Shown: piece after piece, positions 1 through 7,959 of the stretch
Layout: each line of letters begins with the position of its first letter
Numbering within the stretch: position 1 is the stretch's first letter
Assembly: GCA_947176655.1 (NCBI GenBank)
Contig: CAMWRK010000002.1
Coordinates: forward strand, 1-32,956
Direction: 5' to 3'
DNA from: an uncultured Prevotellaceae bacterium
Lineage (GTDB): Bacteria > Bacteroidota > Bacteroidia > Bacteroidales > Bacteroidaceae
Length of the DNA stretch: 32,956 nt
Translations under genes and position numbers: made by a program
The notes under the pieces: generated by a model
What the model saw: the letters and a program-made list of their open reading frames with translations, nothing else
What the model was told of the DNA's origin: nothing
The model's database searches: none

Positions 1-2
1 TG

Positions 3-380
3 ATGGATGCCGACACGTGGGACAGGATGTCGTGGAAGAGCGAGTATGACGGCACCATGCAGACCGCCCCGCGTGCGTATCCCGACATCACCCTGCGGCT
101 GAAAGAGCCGCAGGTGGTGACCCACGTGCGTTTCGCGCCCAAGAATGCCGACAACGGCATCCGCTCCGGCGACACCTACGAACTGCACTACTGGCATGAC
201 GGCTGGCAGTCCTGCGGCACTGTCAGGGCGGAATACGAGTATGTGGAGTTCCGCGACGTGCCCGCAGGCCAGCTCTACTGGCTCGAGAACAGGTCGCGCG
301 GACAGGAGGAGATGCCCTTCGTGCTGGACGAGGAGGGAAGGCAAAGGTTCGTGTACTATGATATTATTGACATCAAGTAA
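3..380 (+). CDS. C-terminal part of a secreted/surface protein with discoidin-like beta-sandwich (5' end outside window)
   Basis: The reading frame is open from the window edge, so the gene very probably starts upstream and only the last ~125 codons are visible. The tail contains a pattern typical of F5/8 type C (discoidin-like) beta-sandwich domains: predicted strands around ITLRLKEPQVVTHVRFAP, then NADNGIRSGDTYELHYW, and a closing YWLENRSRGQEEMPFVLDE segment. Similar tails occur at the end of large Bacteroidales exported proteins, some with transglutaminase-like catalytic domains, but the catalytic part is not in the window and I cannot name the function. The segment is visibly richer in G+C than the genes after 1980. 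It ends 49 bp before the first LRR gene, with no terminator hairpin I could find between them, so read-through into the cassette is possible. Confidence 0.6.
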   Translation: MDADTWDRMSWKSEYDGTMQTAPRAYPDITLRLKEPQVVTHVRFAPKNADNGIRSGDTYELHYWHDGWQSCGTVRAEYEYVEFRDVPAGQLYWLENRSRGQEEMPFVLDEEGRQRFVYYDIIDIK

Positions 381-412
381 GTTAAATAAACAAGCAACCA
401 AATATGATACGG

Positions 413-2000
413 TTCCAAAACATACCAATATGATGACTAAAGTAACAAGGAGAACCGTTCTGGCATTGCTGTCAGTCCTGTCCTTTGCAGTTCCATCGTT
501 TGCCGAGAAGAGGGATACTTTCTACGTAGATGGCTTTAAATACATTGTTGAGAATGCCACTACCGTTGCCATATCCGATGCAGGACCAGATGCCCCCATC
601 CCCATGTCGGAGGACAGTACGCTGACCATTCCGTCCGTGGTGGAGTTCGAAGGACGCACCTATAACGTAGACCGCATATACTGGGAGGCTTTCGCCCTCA
701 GACAGAAGATAAAACACCTTGTCATAGGCGAGGGCGTTAAGTTTATTGACCAATACGCTTTTTACATGTGTATGGGTCTTACGAGTGTGCACCTCCCGTC
801 AACTTATACAGGTTGGATAGATCGAGGAGAGTTCCTTATAGGTTGTTGCAATCTGAACCGCATCACGATAGACGAGCGTAACTACACGTACGACTCCAGG
901 GATGAATGCAATGCCATCATCCTCACAGAAGACAGCACTCTGGTTTTCGGATGCTTGGGGACGAGGATTCCGGCGACCGTCACAACCATCGGTCCCGGAG
1001 CCTTCCGCCAATGCTTAAAGCTGGAAAGCATCACCGTGCCGGAGGGCGTGAGGATAATCGAACCATGTGCCTTCCGGAACTGTGCCAACCTTAAGGAGGT
1101 CTCCCTGCCCAACTCTCTGGAAGGCATAGGATATAGTGCGTTCTCCGACTGCATGAGCCTGGAGACTATCACAATACCGCAGAACGTGTCGCAGATACGG
1201 GGCAATGACTTTTATGGCAAGATGTTGGATCCTTATAATCTGTTTGGGGGCTGCCATAATCTGAAGGAAGTCCGGGTGGACAAGAGAAACCGCACATTCG
1301 ATTCACGCAGCAACTGCAACGCCCTCATAGACACGTCGAGGGACATGATAGTGGCGGCCTGCGGAAATACAGTCATCCCGGATGGCATAAAAGGCATAGG
1401 GGCATACGCATTTACCGACATCTCCATTCCAGACATCAGGATTCCAAAAAGCGTGCAGACCATAGAGCCGGATGCGTTCTGGAGGTGCACCTTCTGTAGT
1501 TCCGTCTCCGTTGATGCCGGAAACAAGGCATACAACTCGAAGGACAACTGCAACGCCATAATAGAAACGGCAACAGGCAAGCTGATACACGGCTGTAGCA
1601 CGACCCGCATTCCGGACAATGTCAGGGAGATCGGCGACGGTGCTTTCTACGGTGTAAGGCTGCCACCGTTGCTGATCATCCCAGAAGGTGTGGAAACAAT
1701 CGGCGAACATGCATTTACGCGTGATTGCGGCTTGGAATATGTCAAGATGCCATCTACACTGAAACTGATAAAGAACGATGCCTTTGGCTGTTGCGATGGC
1801 ATACGTTACATAGACATGTCCAGATGCAGTCCAAAGATAGAAATGTTTGCATTTTCTCAGTGTGAGTATCTGTATCTGGTGGATTTCTCCCCAACCATCG
1901 GAGAGATACATGAACTGGCTTTCTCCCATTGCTATTGCGAGGCATGGGTGAAGAAACTTGTAGAACGCAGCAAATGAAAGAAATGATGAAAACGCTGTGT
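413..2000 (+). repeat. Long direct repeat, copy 1 (LRR gene unit)
   Basis: Aligned to copy 2 with a constant offset of 3978 bp and no indels. Homology begins at the ttccaaaaca motif just upstream of the start codon and ends 23 bp beyond the LRR stop codon. About 19 substitutions all fall between 413 and 581. From 582 to 2000 I found no difference by eye. The right edge lies inside the beginning of the downstream Wzy-like gene. Confidence 0.95.
430..1977 (+). CDS. BspA-type leucine-rich-repeat surface protein, copy 1
   Basis: 515-residue exported protein. I chose the start at 430 (MMTKVTRRTVLAL...) because a classic signal peptide follows immediately, with a likely cut after VPSFA; the frame is open back to 145, but that stretch lies over the previous gene and has no export signal. 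The mature part is made of LRR_5 (BspA/TpLRR) repeats of the form IGxxAFxxCxxLxxxxxP. Three longer modules start near residues 147, 283 and 361, each with a N-x-x-Y/F-x-S-R/K-x-x-CNA-I/L core followed by an IP...IG..AF unit. Such proteins are known as surface adhesins or binding scaffolds in Bacteroidales; the ligand is unknown. There is no C-terminal anchor or T9SS-like tail. The stop codon overlaps the start of the next gene (ATGA at 1974), suggesting translational coupling. It is nearly identical to the gene at 4408. Confidence 0.9.
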   Translation: MMTKVTRRTVLALLSVLSFAVPSFAEKRDTFYVDGFKYIVENATTVAISDAGPDAPIPMSEDSTLTIPSVVEFEGRTYNVDRIYWEAFALRQKIKHLVIGEGVKFIDQYAFYMCMGLTSVHLPSTYTGWIDRGEFLIGCCNLNRITIDERNYTYDSRDECNAIILTEDSTLVFGCLGTRIPATVTTIGPGAFRQCLKLESITVPEGVRIIEPCAFRNCANLKEVSLPNSLEGIGYSAFSDCMSLETITIPQNVSQIRGNDFYGKMLDPYNLFGGCHNLKEVRVDKRNRTFDSRSNCNALIDTSRDMIVAACGNTVIPDGIKGIGAYAFTDISIPDIRIPKSVQTIEPDAFWRCTFCSSVSVDAGNKAYNSKDNCNAIIETATGKLIHGCSTTRIPDNVREIGDGAFYGVRLPPLLIIPEGVETIGEHAFTRDCGLEYVKMPSTLKLIKNDAFGCCDGIRYIDMSRCSPKIEMFAFSQCEYLYLVDFSPTIGEIHELAFSHCYCEAWVKKLVERSK

Positions 2001-3641
2001 GGGGAAATACATATCCCCACACTCGTGTTTTGCAGCGGATGCCTGTTCTGTACATCTGCCCATTTCCCTGAAACGGAAAAGATAATAAGGGAGAAATGGG
2101 CTGTCACGGGGATGATTGTCATGCTTCTATTGTGTGCTGTATCTGTTTTCCGTGGCAAACAATTCATTGCTCGTCCGGACAAAGTCTTTAAAACCTTTGC
2201 CTTATTAGGTGTGGTTGAGATTGCAATTGTACTTCTGCAGTTGTTCAGAGTGCTGCCTTCACTCCATCCGCTTTTACGGTTTACGGGGTCTTTCCGAAAT
2301 CCTTCCGTATTTGCCATGATGATGGCGCTTTGCCTGCCGATATGTGTTTTTTATGTTATCAGATACGATGACATGCTGAAGGGGGTGGGTAAAGCCAAAT
2401 TTTCCAGTACTATACGATTGCAAGAAAACACACAGGCAAAAAACTTATGGCTGTTCCTGACTGCATGCGTACTCTCATGTATTGTCTTGGCAGAATCCAG
2501 AACCGGCATAATAGCAGGGGTATGTTCTTCCTTTATGGTTGCTTTTTGGGAAATTCCTAAGTTTCGTTCCTGCCTGTCAAATCGTAAGATTCTATTTCTG
2601 GCCGTTTGCTGTGGAACAATGCTACTGGCTGCATCATACTGCTATAAGCGTGATTCTGCCGACGGACGTGCACTTATATGGGCAGTATCGTTTAGGATGA
2701 TTGTCCAAAAGCCGCTCTTAGGGTGGGGAGAAAACGGATTCTCTTCATCGTATATGCCGCATCAGGCAATATTCCTGTCAGGACATGAGGGAACGAAGTT
2801 CTCCTATCTGGCCGATAATGTTTCACATCCACTCAACGAATTCCTATTATTCGGAGTCAAATACGGGGTGGTTGGCATTACTATACTGTTAGGCATAACG
2901 GCTTTTCTTGTAAAAGTAATTATAAAGAACAGGAATACGTATACGAGTCTTTATCTTGGCAGCATACTGACGCTTTTCGTATTGTCAATGTTCTATTATC
3001 CGTATACTGTCCCCTTAATATGGCTCGTAAGTACATTCCTGATATGTTCTGCTGTTAGCCTCTACTGCAATAACAGCCCATGGCGTCGAAAGGTCATGCA
3101 ATCTCTGTTGGTATTTTCAGCAATCTGGATAATTGGACGGAATGCAAATATCTATGAAGAATGGCAGTGGCTGAAATTACAAACTTCACAGGCTCCAGTA
3201 GATAGAGCTTATCAGGAATACAGCAGACTGTATAAAAAGTTGAGTACTAATCCTTCTTTTCTATATAATTATGGCGCATGGTTGCATCACAACGGCTTTT
3301 ATAAGGAAAGTATGAAAATCCTTTTCGAGTGCACAAGGAGCTACGATGACTACAATGTGGAACTGCTGATAGCAGATAATTACAGGCAGCTGGGAGAAAC
3401 GAAATGTGCCATAGAAAGATTTGGATATGCCAACGCGATGATTCCGTGCAGATTTCTACCTTTATACCATGAGATGCTTATATATAAAGAGGAAGAGGAT
3501 TTGTACAATGCGTGTCGCATAGCCAGAATAATAATCACTAAACCTGTGAAAATACAGAAATCACCCTCTGTCAGAAAGATTAAATACGAAGCCGAGGCTG
3601 TCTTGAAATCAGCACCTTGCGATGCAACCCAGATTCATTGA
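1974..3641 (+). CDS. Wzy/WaaL-family (O-antigen ligase-like) membrane protein with C-terminal TPR-like region
   Basis: About 555 residues. Roughly the first 400 form a polytopic membrane domain with many hydrophobic segments. They carry the hallmarks of the Wzy_C/O-antigen ligase superfamily: SRTG after a membrane helix, then DGRALIW...PLLGWGENGF, then a long periplasmic stretch with SHPLNEFLLFGVKYG, where family members carry an essential H-N/E motif. After the last helix a ~150-residue helical tail looks TPR-like (YNYGAWLHHNGFYKESMKIL; NYRQLGETKCAIERFG). Known relatives transfer or polymerise lipid-linked glycans (WaaL, Wzy) or glycosylate proteins (PglL/PilO); the substrate here cannot be told, and no glycan-assembly genes lie nearby. 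Start candidates are 1974 (overlapping the LRR stop) and 1983/1986; I prefer 1974 because of the overlap. Base composition is more AT-rich than the LRR genes flanking it. Confidence 0.8.
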   Translation: MKEMMKTLCGEIHIPTLVFCSGCLFCTSAHFPETEKIIREKWAVTGMIVMLLLCAVSVFRGKQFIARPDKVFKTFALLGVVEIAIVLLQLFRVLPSLHPLLRFTGSFRNPSVFAMMMALCLPICVFYVIRYDDMLKGVGKAKFSSTIRLQENTQAKNLWLFLTACVLSCIVLAESRTGIIAGVCSSFMVAFWEIPKFRSCLSNRKILFLAVCCGTMLLAASYCYKRDSADGRALIWAVSFRMIVQKPLLGWGENGFSSSYMPHQAIFLSGHEGTKFSYLADNVSHPLNEFLLFGVKYGVVGITILLGITAFLVKVIIKNRNTYTSLYLGSILTLFVLSMFYYPYTVPLIWLVSTFLICSAVSLYCNNSPWRRKVMQSLLVFSAIWIIGRNANIYEEWQWLKLQTSQAPVDRAYQEYSRLYKKLSTNPSFLYNYGAWLHHNGFYKESMKILFECTRSYDDYNVELLIADNYRQLGETKCAIERFGYANAMIPCRFLPLYHEMLIYKEEEDLYNACRIARIIITKPVKIQKSPSVRKIKYEAEAVLKSAPCDATQIH

Positions 3642-3737
3642 CCGATTTGGAATGCAACCAACTATAACATTACAAGGATAAAGTCCGCGCTCTTTGTAGG
3701 CAATTAATACTAACAATCTGCTGGCATAAATACAACA

Positions 3738-4373
3738 ATGAAACAGACATTAAGAGTTCTTTCAACAGGCTTAATCGCTTTGGGTGCCATTACTTTTGTA
3801 GGCTGTAGTCAAGAAGATGCCTTTTGGTTTGACGACGATCTGAGTATCAACTCCCAAGTCCCGCTGACAAGAGGTGAAAGTGAGCAAACATTGGGAACAA
3901 TAAATTACAACCTGTTCAGTTACGGTGAAAATGAATGTTGTCTAATTGCCCTTGTGGAAATGAAAGGGAAGAAAAGAGAATTTGACGCTACTTATTCTGC
4001 CCAAAGCTGCTATAATGATATAAAAGAGTATGCGACTTCCCTGATGGACGAAGATGGAAATCCCAGATATGAGGGAGGCGCAATGGATCTTGAGGTATTT
4101 CTTGAGGTAGGAAGAAATTTTAATCTTATTAATGAGAGAAAGCACTTTAACAACGATGAAGAGAAAATGGAATATTTTCTGGATAAAAAGTGTAAGCCAC
4201 AAGCAATCAACATTGATGTATGGAATGAGGAGAAGAAAATTATGGAATCGCACGTTGCTCGCGTAGAGTCTGTAAAAAGAAAGAGCGGAACAATCGAATA
4301 CTCTGTTCGTAATGGGAAAAAACTGACTATGGCAGAAATAGACATAAAAGAAATCAAGGATGTCTGGATGTAA
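3738..4373 (+). CDS. Lipoprotein, possible papain-fold (C39-like) cysteine peptidase-like protein
   Basis: 211 residues. The N terminus is a lipoprotein signal: a basic start, a hydrophobic stretch and a lipobox ending FVGC at Cys23, so the protein should be lipid-anchored in the envelope. I do not recognise a named family. Visible features are a NECCLIALV segment (Cys67/Cys68 at the start of a predicted helix) and, about 105 residues later, ESHVARVESV with His172 in a predicted strand, followed by GTIEYSVRNGK. The Cys-helix ... His-strand order and spacing resemble C39/papain-like folds, but this is inference without a structure search. The gene follows the Wzy-like gene by 96 bp and precedes the second LRR gene by 34 bp, so all four cassette genes are probably co-transcribed. 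It is AT-rich like the Wzy-like gene. Confidence 0.75.
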   Translation: MKQTLRVLSTGLIALGAITFVGCSQEDAFWFDDDLSINSQVPLTRGESEQTLGTINYNLFSYGENECCLIALVEMKGKKREFDATYSAQSCYNDIKEYATSLMDEDGNPRYEGGAMDLEVFLEVGRNFNLINERKHFNNDEEKMEYFLDKKCKPQAINIDVWNEEKKIMESHVARVESVKRKSGTIEYSVRNGKKLTMAEIDIKEIKDVWM

Positions 4374-4390
4374 GCCCGTTACCCAAACCA

Positions 4391-5978
4391 TTCCAAAACA
4401 CACCGATATGATGACTAAAGTAACAAGGAGAACTGTTCTGGCATTGCTGTCAGTCCTGTCCTTTGCAGTTCCATCGCTTGCCGAGGATATAGACACCTTC
4501 TACGTAGACGGCTTCAAGTACATTGTTGAGACCGACTCGACCGTTGCCATATCCGATGTAGGACCAGATGCCCCCATCCCCATGTCGGAGGACAGTACGC
4601 TGACCATTCCGTCCGTGGTGGAGTTCGAAGGACGCACCTATAACGTAGACCGCATATACTGGGAGGCTTTCGCCCTCAGACAGAAGATAAAACACCTTGT
4701 CATAGGCGAGGGCGTTAAGTTTATTGACCAATACGCTTTTTACATGTGTATGGGTCTTACGAGTGTGCACCTCCCGTCAACTTATACAGGTTGGATAGAT
4801 CGAGGAGAGTTCCTTATAGGTTGTTGCAATCTGAACCGCATCACGATAGACGAGCGTAACTACACGTACGACTCCAGGGATGAATGCAATGCCATCATCC
4901 TCACAGAAGACAGCACTCTGGTTTTCGGATGCTTGGGGACGAGGATTCCGGCGACCGTCACAACCATCGGTCCCGGAGCCTTCCGCCAATGCTTAAAGCT
5001 GGAAAGCATCACCGTGCCGGAGGGCGTGAGGATAATCGAACCATGTGCCTTCCGGAACTGTGCCAACCTTAAGGAGGTCTCCCTGCCCAACTCTCTGGAA
5101 GGCATAGGATATAGTGCGTTCTCCGACTGCATGAGCCTGGAGACTATCACAATACCGCAGAACGTGTCGCAGATACGGGGCAATGACTTTTATGGCAAGA
5201 TGTTGGATCCTTATAATCTGTTTGGGGGCTGCCATAATCTGAAGGAAGTCCGGGTGGACAAGAGAAACCGCACATTCGATTCACGCAGCAACTGCAACGC
5301 CCTCATAGACACGTCGAGGGACATGATAGTGGCGGCCTGCGGAAATACAGTCATCCCGGATGGCATAAAAGGCATAGGGGCATACGCATTTACCGACATC
5401 TCCATTCCAGACATCAGGATTCCAAAAAGCGTGCAGACCATAGAGCCGGATGCGTTCTGGAGGTGCACCTTCTGTAGTTCCGTCTCCGTTGATGCCGGAA
5501 ACAAGGCATACAACTCGAAGGACAACTGCAACGCCATAATAGAAACGGCAACAGGCAAGCTGATACACGGCTGTAGCACGACCCGCATTCCGGACAATGT
5601 CAGGGAGATCGGCGACGGTGCTTTCTACGGTGTAAGGCTGCCACCGTTGCTGATCATCCCAGAAGGTGTGGAAACAATCGGCGAACATGCATTTACGCGT
5701 GATTGCGGCTTGGAATATGTCAAGATGCCATCTACACTGAAACTGATAAAGAACGATGCCTTTGGCTGTTGCGATGGCATACGTTACATAGACATGTCCA
5801 GATGCAGTCCAAAGATAGAAATGTTTGCATTTTCTCAGTGTGAGTATCTGTATCTGGTGGATTTCTCCCCAACCATCGGAGAGATACATGAACTGGCTTT
5901 CTCCCATTGCTATTGCGAGGCATGGGTGAAGAAACTTGTAGAACGCAGCAAATGAAAGAAATGATGAAAACGCTGTGT
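4391..5978 (+). repeat. Long direct repeat, copy 2 (LRR gene unit)
   Basis: Second copy of the 413-2000 unit. It begins 18 bp after the lipoprotein stop codon and ends 23 bp after the LRR stop, where the sequence leaves copy 1 (tgtgtgggg in copy 1, tgtgtagcc here). Confidence 0.95.
4408..5955 (+). CDS. BspA-type leucine-rich-repeat surface protein, copy 2
   Basis: 515 residues, with the same signal peptide apart from one residue and the same LRR_5 architecture as the gene at 430. The start was chosen at MMTKVTRRTV for the same reason; the frame is open back to 4360 but that part overlaps the end of the lipoprotein gene. The two proteins differ at the very end of the signal peptide and in the first ~30 mature residues (EDIDTF here against EKRDTF in copy 1, ETDSTV against ENATTV, and DVGPD against DAGPD). 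From about residue 52 to the end they are identical. The gene is probably the last of the cassette, followed by a vestige of the Wzy-like start and a terminator hairpin at 6011-6044. Confidence 0.9.
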   Translation: MMTKVTRRTVLALLSVLSFAVPSLAEDIDTFYVDGFKYIVETDSTVAISDVGPDAPIPMSEDSTLTIPSVVEFEGRTYNVDRIYWEAFALRQKIKHLVIGEGVKFIDQYAFYMCMGLTSVHLPSTYTGWIDRGEFLIGCCNLNRITIDERNYTYDSRDECNAIILTEDSTLVFGCLGTRIPATVTTIGPGAFRQCLKLESITVPEGVRIIEPCAFRNCANLKEVSLPNSLEGIGYSAFSDCMSLETITIPQNVSQIRGNDFYGKMLDPYNLFGGCHNLKEVRVDKRNRTFDSRSNCNALIDTSRDMIVAACGNTVIPDGIKGIGAYAFTDISIPDIRIPKSVQTIEPDAFWRCTFCSSVSVDAGNKAYNSKDNCNAIIETATGKLIHGCSTTRIPDNVREIGDGAFYGVRLPPLLIIPEGVETIGEHAFTRDCGLEYVKMPSTLKLIKNDAFGCCDGIRYIDMSRCSPKIEMFAFSQCEYLYLVDFSPTIGEIHELAFSHCYCEAWVKKLVERSK

Positions 5979-6005
5979 AGCCGCCTGACACAGGTCTCAT
6001 CTTAA
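5952..6005 (+). pseudogene. Vestigial start of a second Wzy-like gene
   Basis: The first nine codons (MKEMMKTLC) are identical to the start of the gene at 1974 and overlap the LRR stop codon in the same way. The sequence then diverges abruptly after 5978 and reads eight unrelated codons to a TAA at 6003-6005. This is best read as the edge of the duplicated block rather than a functional peptide. Confidence 0.7.
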
Positions 6006-6010
6006 TGATT

Positions 6011-6044
6011 TCACCCCTGCCCGAAGTTCATTCCGGCAGGGGTG
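6011..6044. terminator. Hairpin between convergent genes, probable bidirectional terminator
   Basis: An 11-bp perfect inverted repeat (tcacccctgcc / ggcaggggtga) surrounds a 12-nt loop. It lies between the end of the LRR copy 2 gene (plus) and the end of the Na/Pi cotransporter gene (minus). Neither side has a strong T tract, so efficiency is uncertain. Confidence 0.7.
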
Positions 6045-6156
6045 ATTATCAATTTCGAGAACATGTTAGACAGACCATTACTGACAGTATACAAGTGTCT
6101 GATATATGATGTATTCCGAAAAATGGGCGTACAGTTTTGCACTGCCACCGATGCAG

Positions 6157-7845
6157 CTAAACTCTCTCTGGCTTGGTGGCTTGAACAACGTTCAGGATAT
6201 AATCGCCGAGACGTTCGCATTCGGAAATGAAGTCTATATAGAAGACACCTATCTGATAGCTGTACACTCCGGCGTTGACATCCTGTAGGTTGCGGTTCTT
6301 CAGGTGCTTGCGGTAGTTGTTTATTTCGTTCTCCAGATTGTAGGAGATGTTGAAGTCCACGTGATGTCCGGTCATGCCGGCCTCTACAAGCTGCCCCATA
6401 TGCTCCATGGCCTTGCGTACCATGGACATCATGTGGTGCATGTTGTCTGTCTGCTGCTCGGTGAAAGGCGTTGTGCAGTTCTGCCGGCGACGGTTTAGGG
6501 TGCGTGCCAGATTGTAGCAGGAGTCTCCTATACTCTCCAATTCCGTCACTTGCCGCAACATGCGCATAATCTCCATCTTGGACTCGATGCTCAGCCTGCC
6601 CTCGCTGACCTTGTGAAGGTAGTTTGCTATCTCCACTTCCATGTTGTCCGTAATGCTCTCGTATTTCTCTATGCGTGAAAACAGTTTGTTGAAATCCTCA
6701 TCCTTGTCAATATCCAAGAGTTCGTCCACGAAGCCGGCCATACGGTTGCAGCGTACAGAGAAACTGTTTATCTCTTTCTGTGCCTCCAGAATGCTCAGTT
6801 CTGCAGTGGAGAGCATACCGGCGGATATAAATTGCAGACGCGATTCCTCGTCCTGTTCGCTGGTGGGCATAACCCAGCATACAAGCATTTCTATCTGCTT
6901 GACAAAGCCTATGAGCAGGATGGTGTTGAAGACATTGAAGGCCGTGTGGAAACTTGAGAGCTTGAACAGGTCGTTGCCGCCGCCCATAACGTTTTCCACA
7001 AACCAGTCCACAGCATCGCAGGCAGGATAGAATATCATCAAAACGACAACGACACCGAAGACATTGAAGAACATGTGTGCCAAGGCGGCACGGCGTGCCT
7101 GCGTATTGGCCGTAAGGGAGGCCATGAAGGCTGTGATGGTAGTGCCTATGTTCTGACCCATGGCCAAAGCGGCAGCCTCCTCGAAATCAAAGCCCGGAAT
7201 ATTCATGCTGAAAAGCATGAGAGTGATGGCCATGGTGGCGGCAGAGGCCTGTACAATCATTGTTACCAAAGCACCTACCACGACAAAAAGAAGTATGGTA
7301 AAGAAAGAATCCTGCGGCACCAAGGCCAGCATCTTTGCCACCATGCCGCTCAAATCCATTGCCACGGCAGCCTCCTGCAGGTATGACAATCCCATGAACA
7401 GGAAAGAAAAGCCGAATATGAACTCTCCAAGATTCTTCCTGCTGCCCTTGCCGCTGAACATCATAGGCATACCCAAGGCCAGCAACGGTATGGCAAAAGC
7501 TGCGATATTCATCTTGAAGCCGACAATGGAGATAACCCATGCCGTAACAGTCGTGCCGATGTTGGCACCCATGATTACTCCTATGGCCTCGGAAAGCGTC
7601 ATGAGGCCGGCGTTGACAAAGCTCACCACCATTACCGTAGTAGCCGATGAAGACTGTATCAGTGCCGTAATGATTATGCCAGTCAGAACGCCCATAAAGC
7701 GGTTCTTTGTCATCCAGGCGAGAATACCACGCAAACGCTCGCCCGCAAACTTCTCCAGCCCTTCACTCATCACCTTCATGCCATATAGGAAGAGAGCGAG
7801 TGAACCTATGAGGGCAAATATACTTATAACCATTTCCATTGCCAT
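6157..7845 (-). CDS. Na/Pi cotransporter family protein with PhoU-like domain
   Basis: 562 residues. The membrane half shows the two inverted repeats of the Na/Pi-cotransporter (NptA/YjbB) family: QSSSATT near residue 64 with GANIGTT ~25 residues on, and a second repeat with QASAATM followed by GQNIGTT. The C-terminal ~220 residues are soluble and helical, with a PhoU-like pattern (long heptad-rich helices such as VTELESIGDSCYNLAR and SECERLGDYILNVV). Family members move inorganic phosphate across the inner membrane with sodium; several bacterial ones act mainly in export. Length and domain order are normal for Bacteroidota. The start is the first Met of the frame; a TACCTTTG -7 element lies about 20 bp upstream. 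No phosphate-regulon genes are adjacent. Confidence 0.92.
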   Translation of the reverse strand: MAMEMVISIFALIGSLALFLYGMKVMSEGLEKFAGERLRGILAWMTKNRFMGVLTGIIITALIQSSSATTVMVVSFVNAGLMTLSEAIGVIMGANIGTTVTAWVISIVGFKMNIAAFAIPLLALGMPMMFSGKGSRKNLGEFIFGFSFLFMGLSYLQEAAVAMDLSGMVAKMLALVPQDSFFTILLFVVVGALVTMIVQASAATMAITLMLFSMNIPGFDFEEAAALAMGQNIGTTITAFMASLTANTQARRAALAHMFFNVFGVVVVLMIFYPACDAVDWFVENVMGGGNDLFKLSSFHTAFNVFNTILLIGFVKQIEMLVCWVMPTSEQDEESRLQFISAGMLSTAELSILEAQKEINSFSVRCNRMAGFVDELLDIDKDEDFNKLFSRIEKYESITDNMEVEIANYLHKVSEGRLSIESKMEIMRMLRQVTELESIGDSCYNLARTLNRRRQNCTTPFTEQQTDNMHHMMSMVRKAMEHMGQLVEAGMTGHHVDFNISYNLENEINNYRKHLKNRNLQDVNAGVYSYQIGVFYIDFISECERLGDYILNVVQATKPERV

Positions 7846-7865
7846 ACGAGTAATTATTATTATTA

Positions 7866-7873
7866 CAAAGGTA
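7866..7873 (-). promoter_or_regulatory. Bacteroides-type -7 element upstream of the Na/Pi cotransporter gene
   Basis: Reads TACCTTTG on the minus strand, matching TAnnTTTG, and ends 20 bp before the start codon. I see no good TTG-type -33 element at the usual spacing, so this is a moderate call. Confidence 0.45.
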
Positions 7874-7959
7874 AGAAATTATATTGATTAATACCGTGCG
7901 TGGGCCTAAAAACCGACACGATGTCTGACATACGGCCGGTCTCTGACCTGTGCAAAGGC

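Noticed and set aside
145-429. Upstream extension of the first LRR frame to an ATG at 145
   Set aside because: It overlaps the preceding gene in another frame, has no export signal, and a clean signal peptide starts at 430. The second copy has the same start at 4408 but a different upstream sequence.
1303-2055. 250-codon minus-strand frame across the LRR gene (and its twin at 5281-6000)
   Set aside because: It is antisense to a well-supported LRR gene, is preserved only because the two copies are near-identical, and its translation shows no recognisable domain.
7160-7891. 243-codon plus-strand frame opposite the Na/Pi cotransporter
   Set aside because: It is antisense to a protein with clear family motifs; its Met/Ala/Lys-rich translation is an artefact of the codons opposite.
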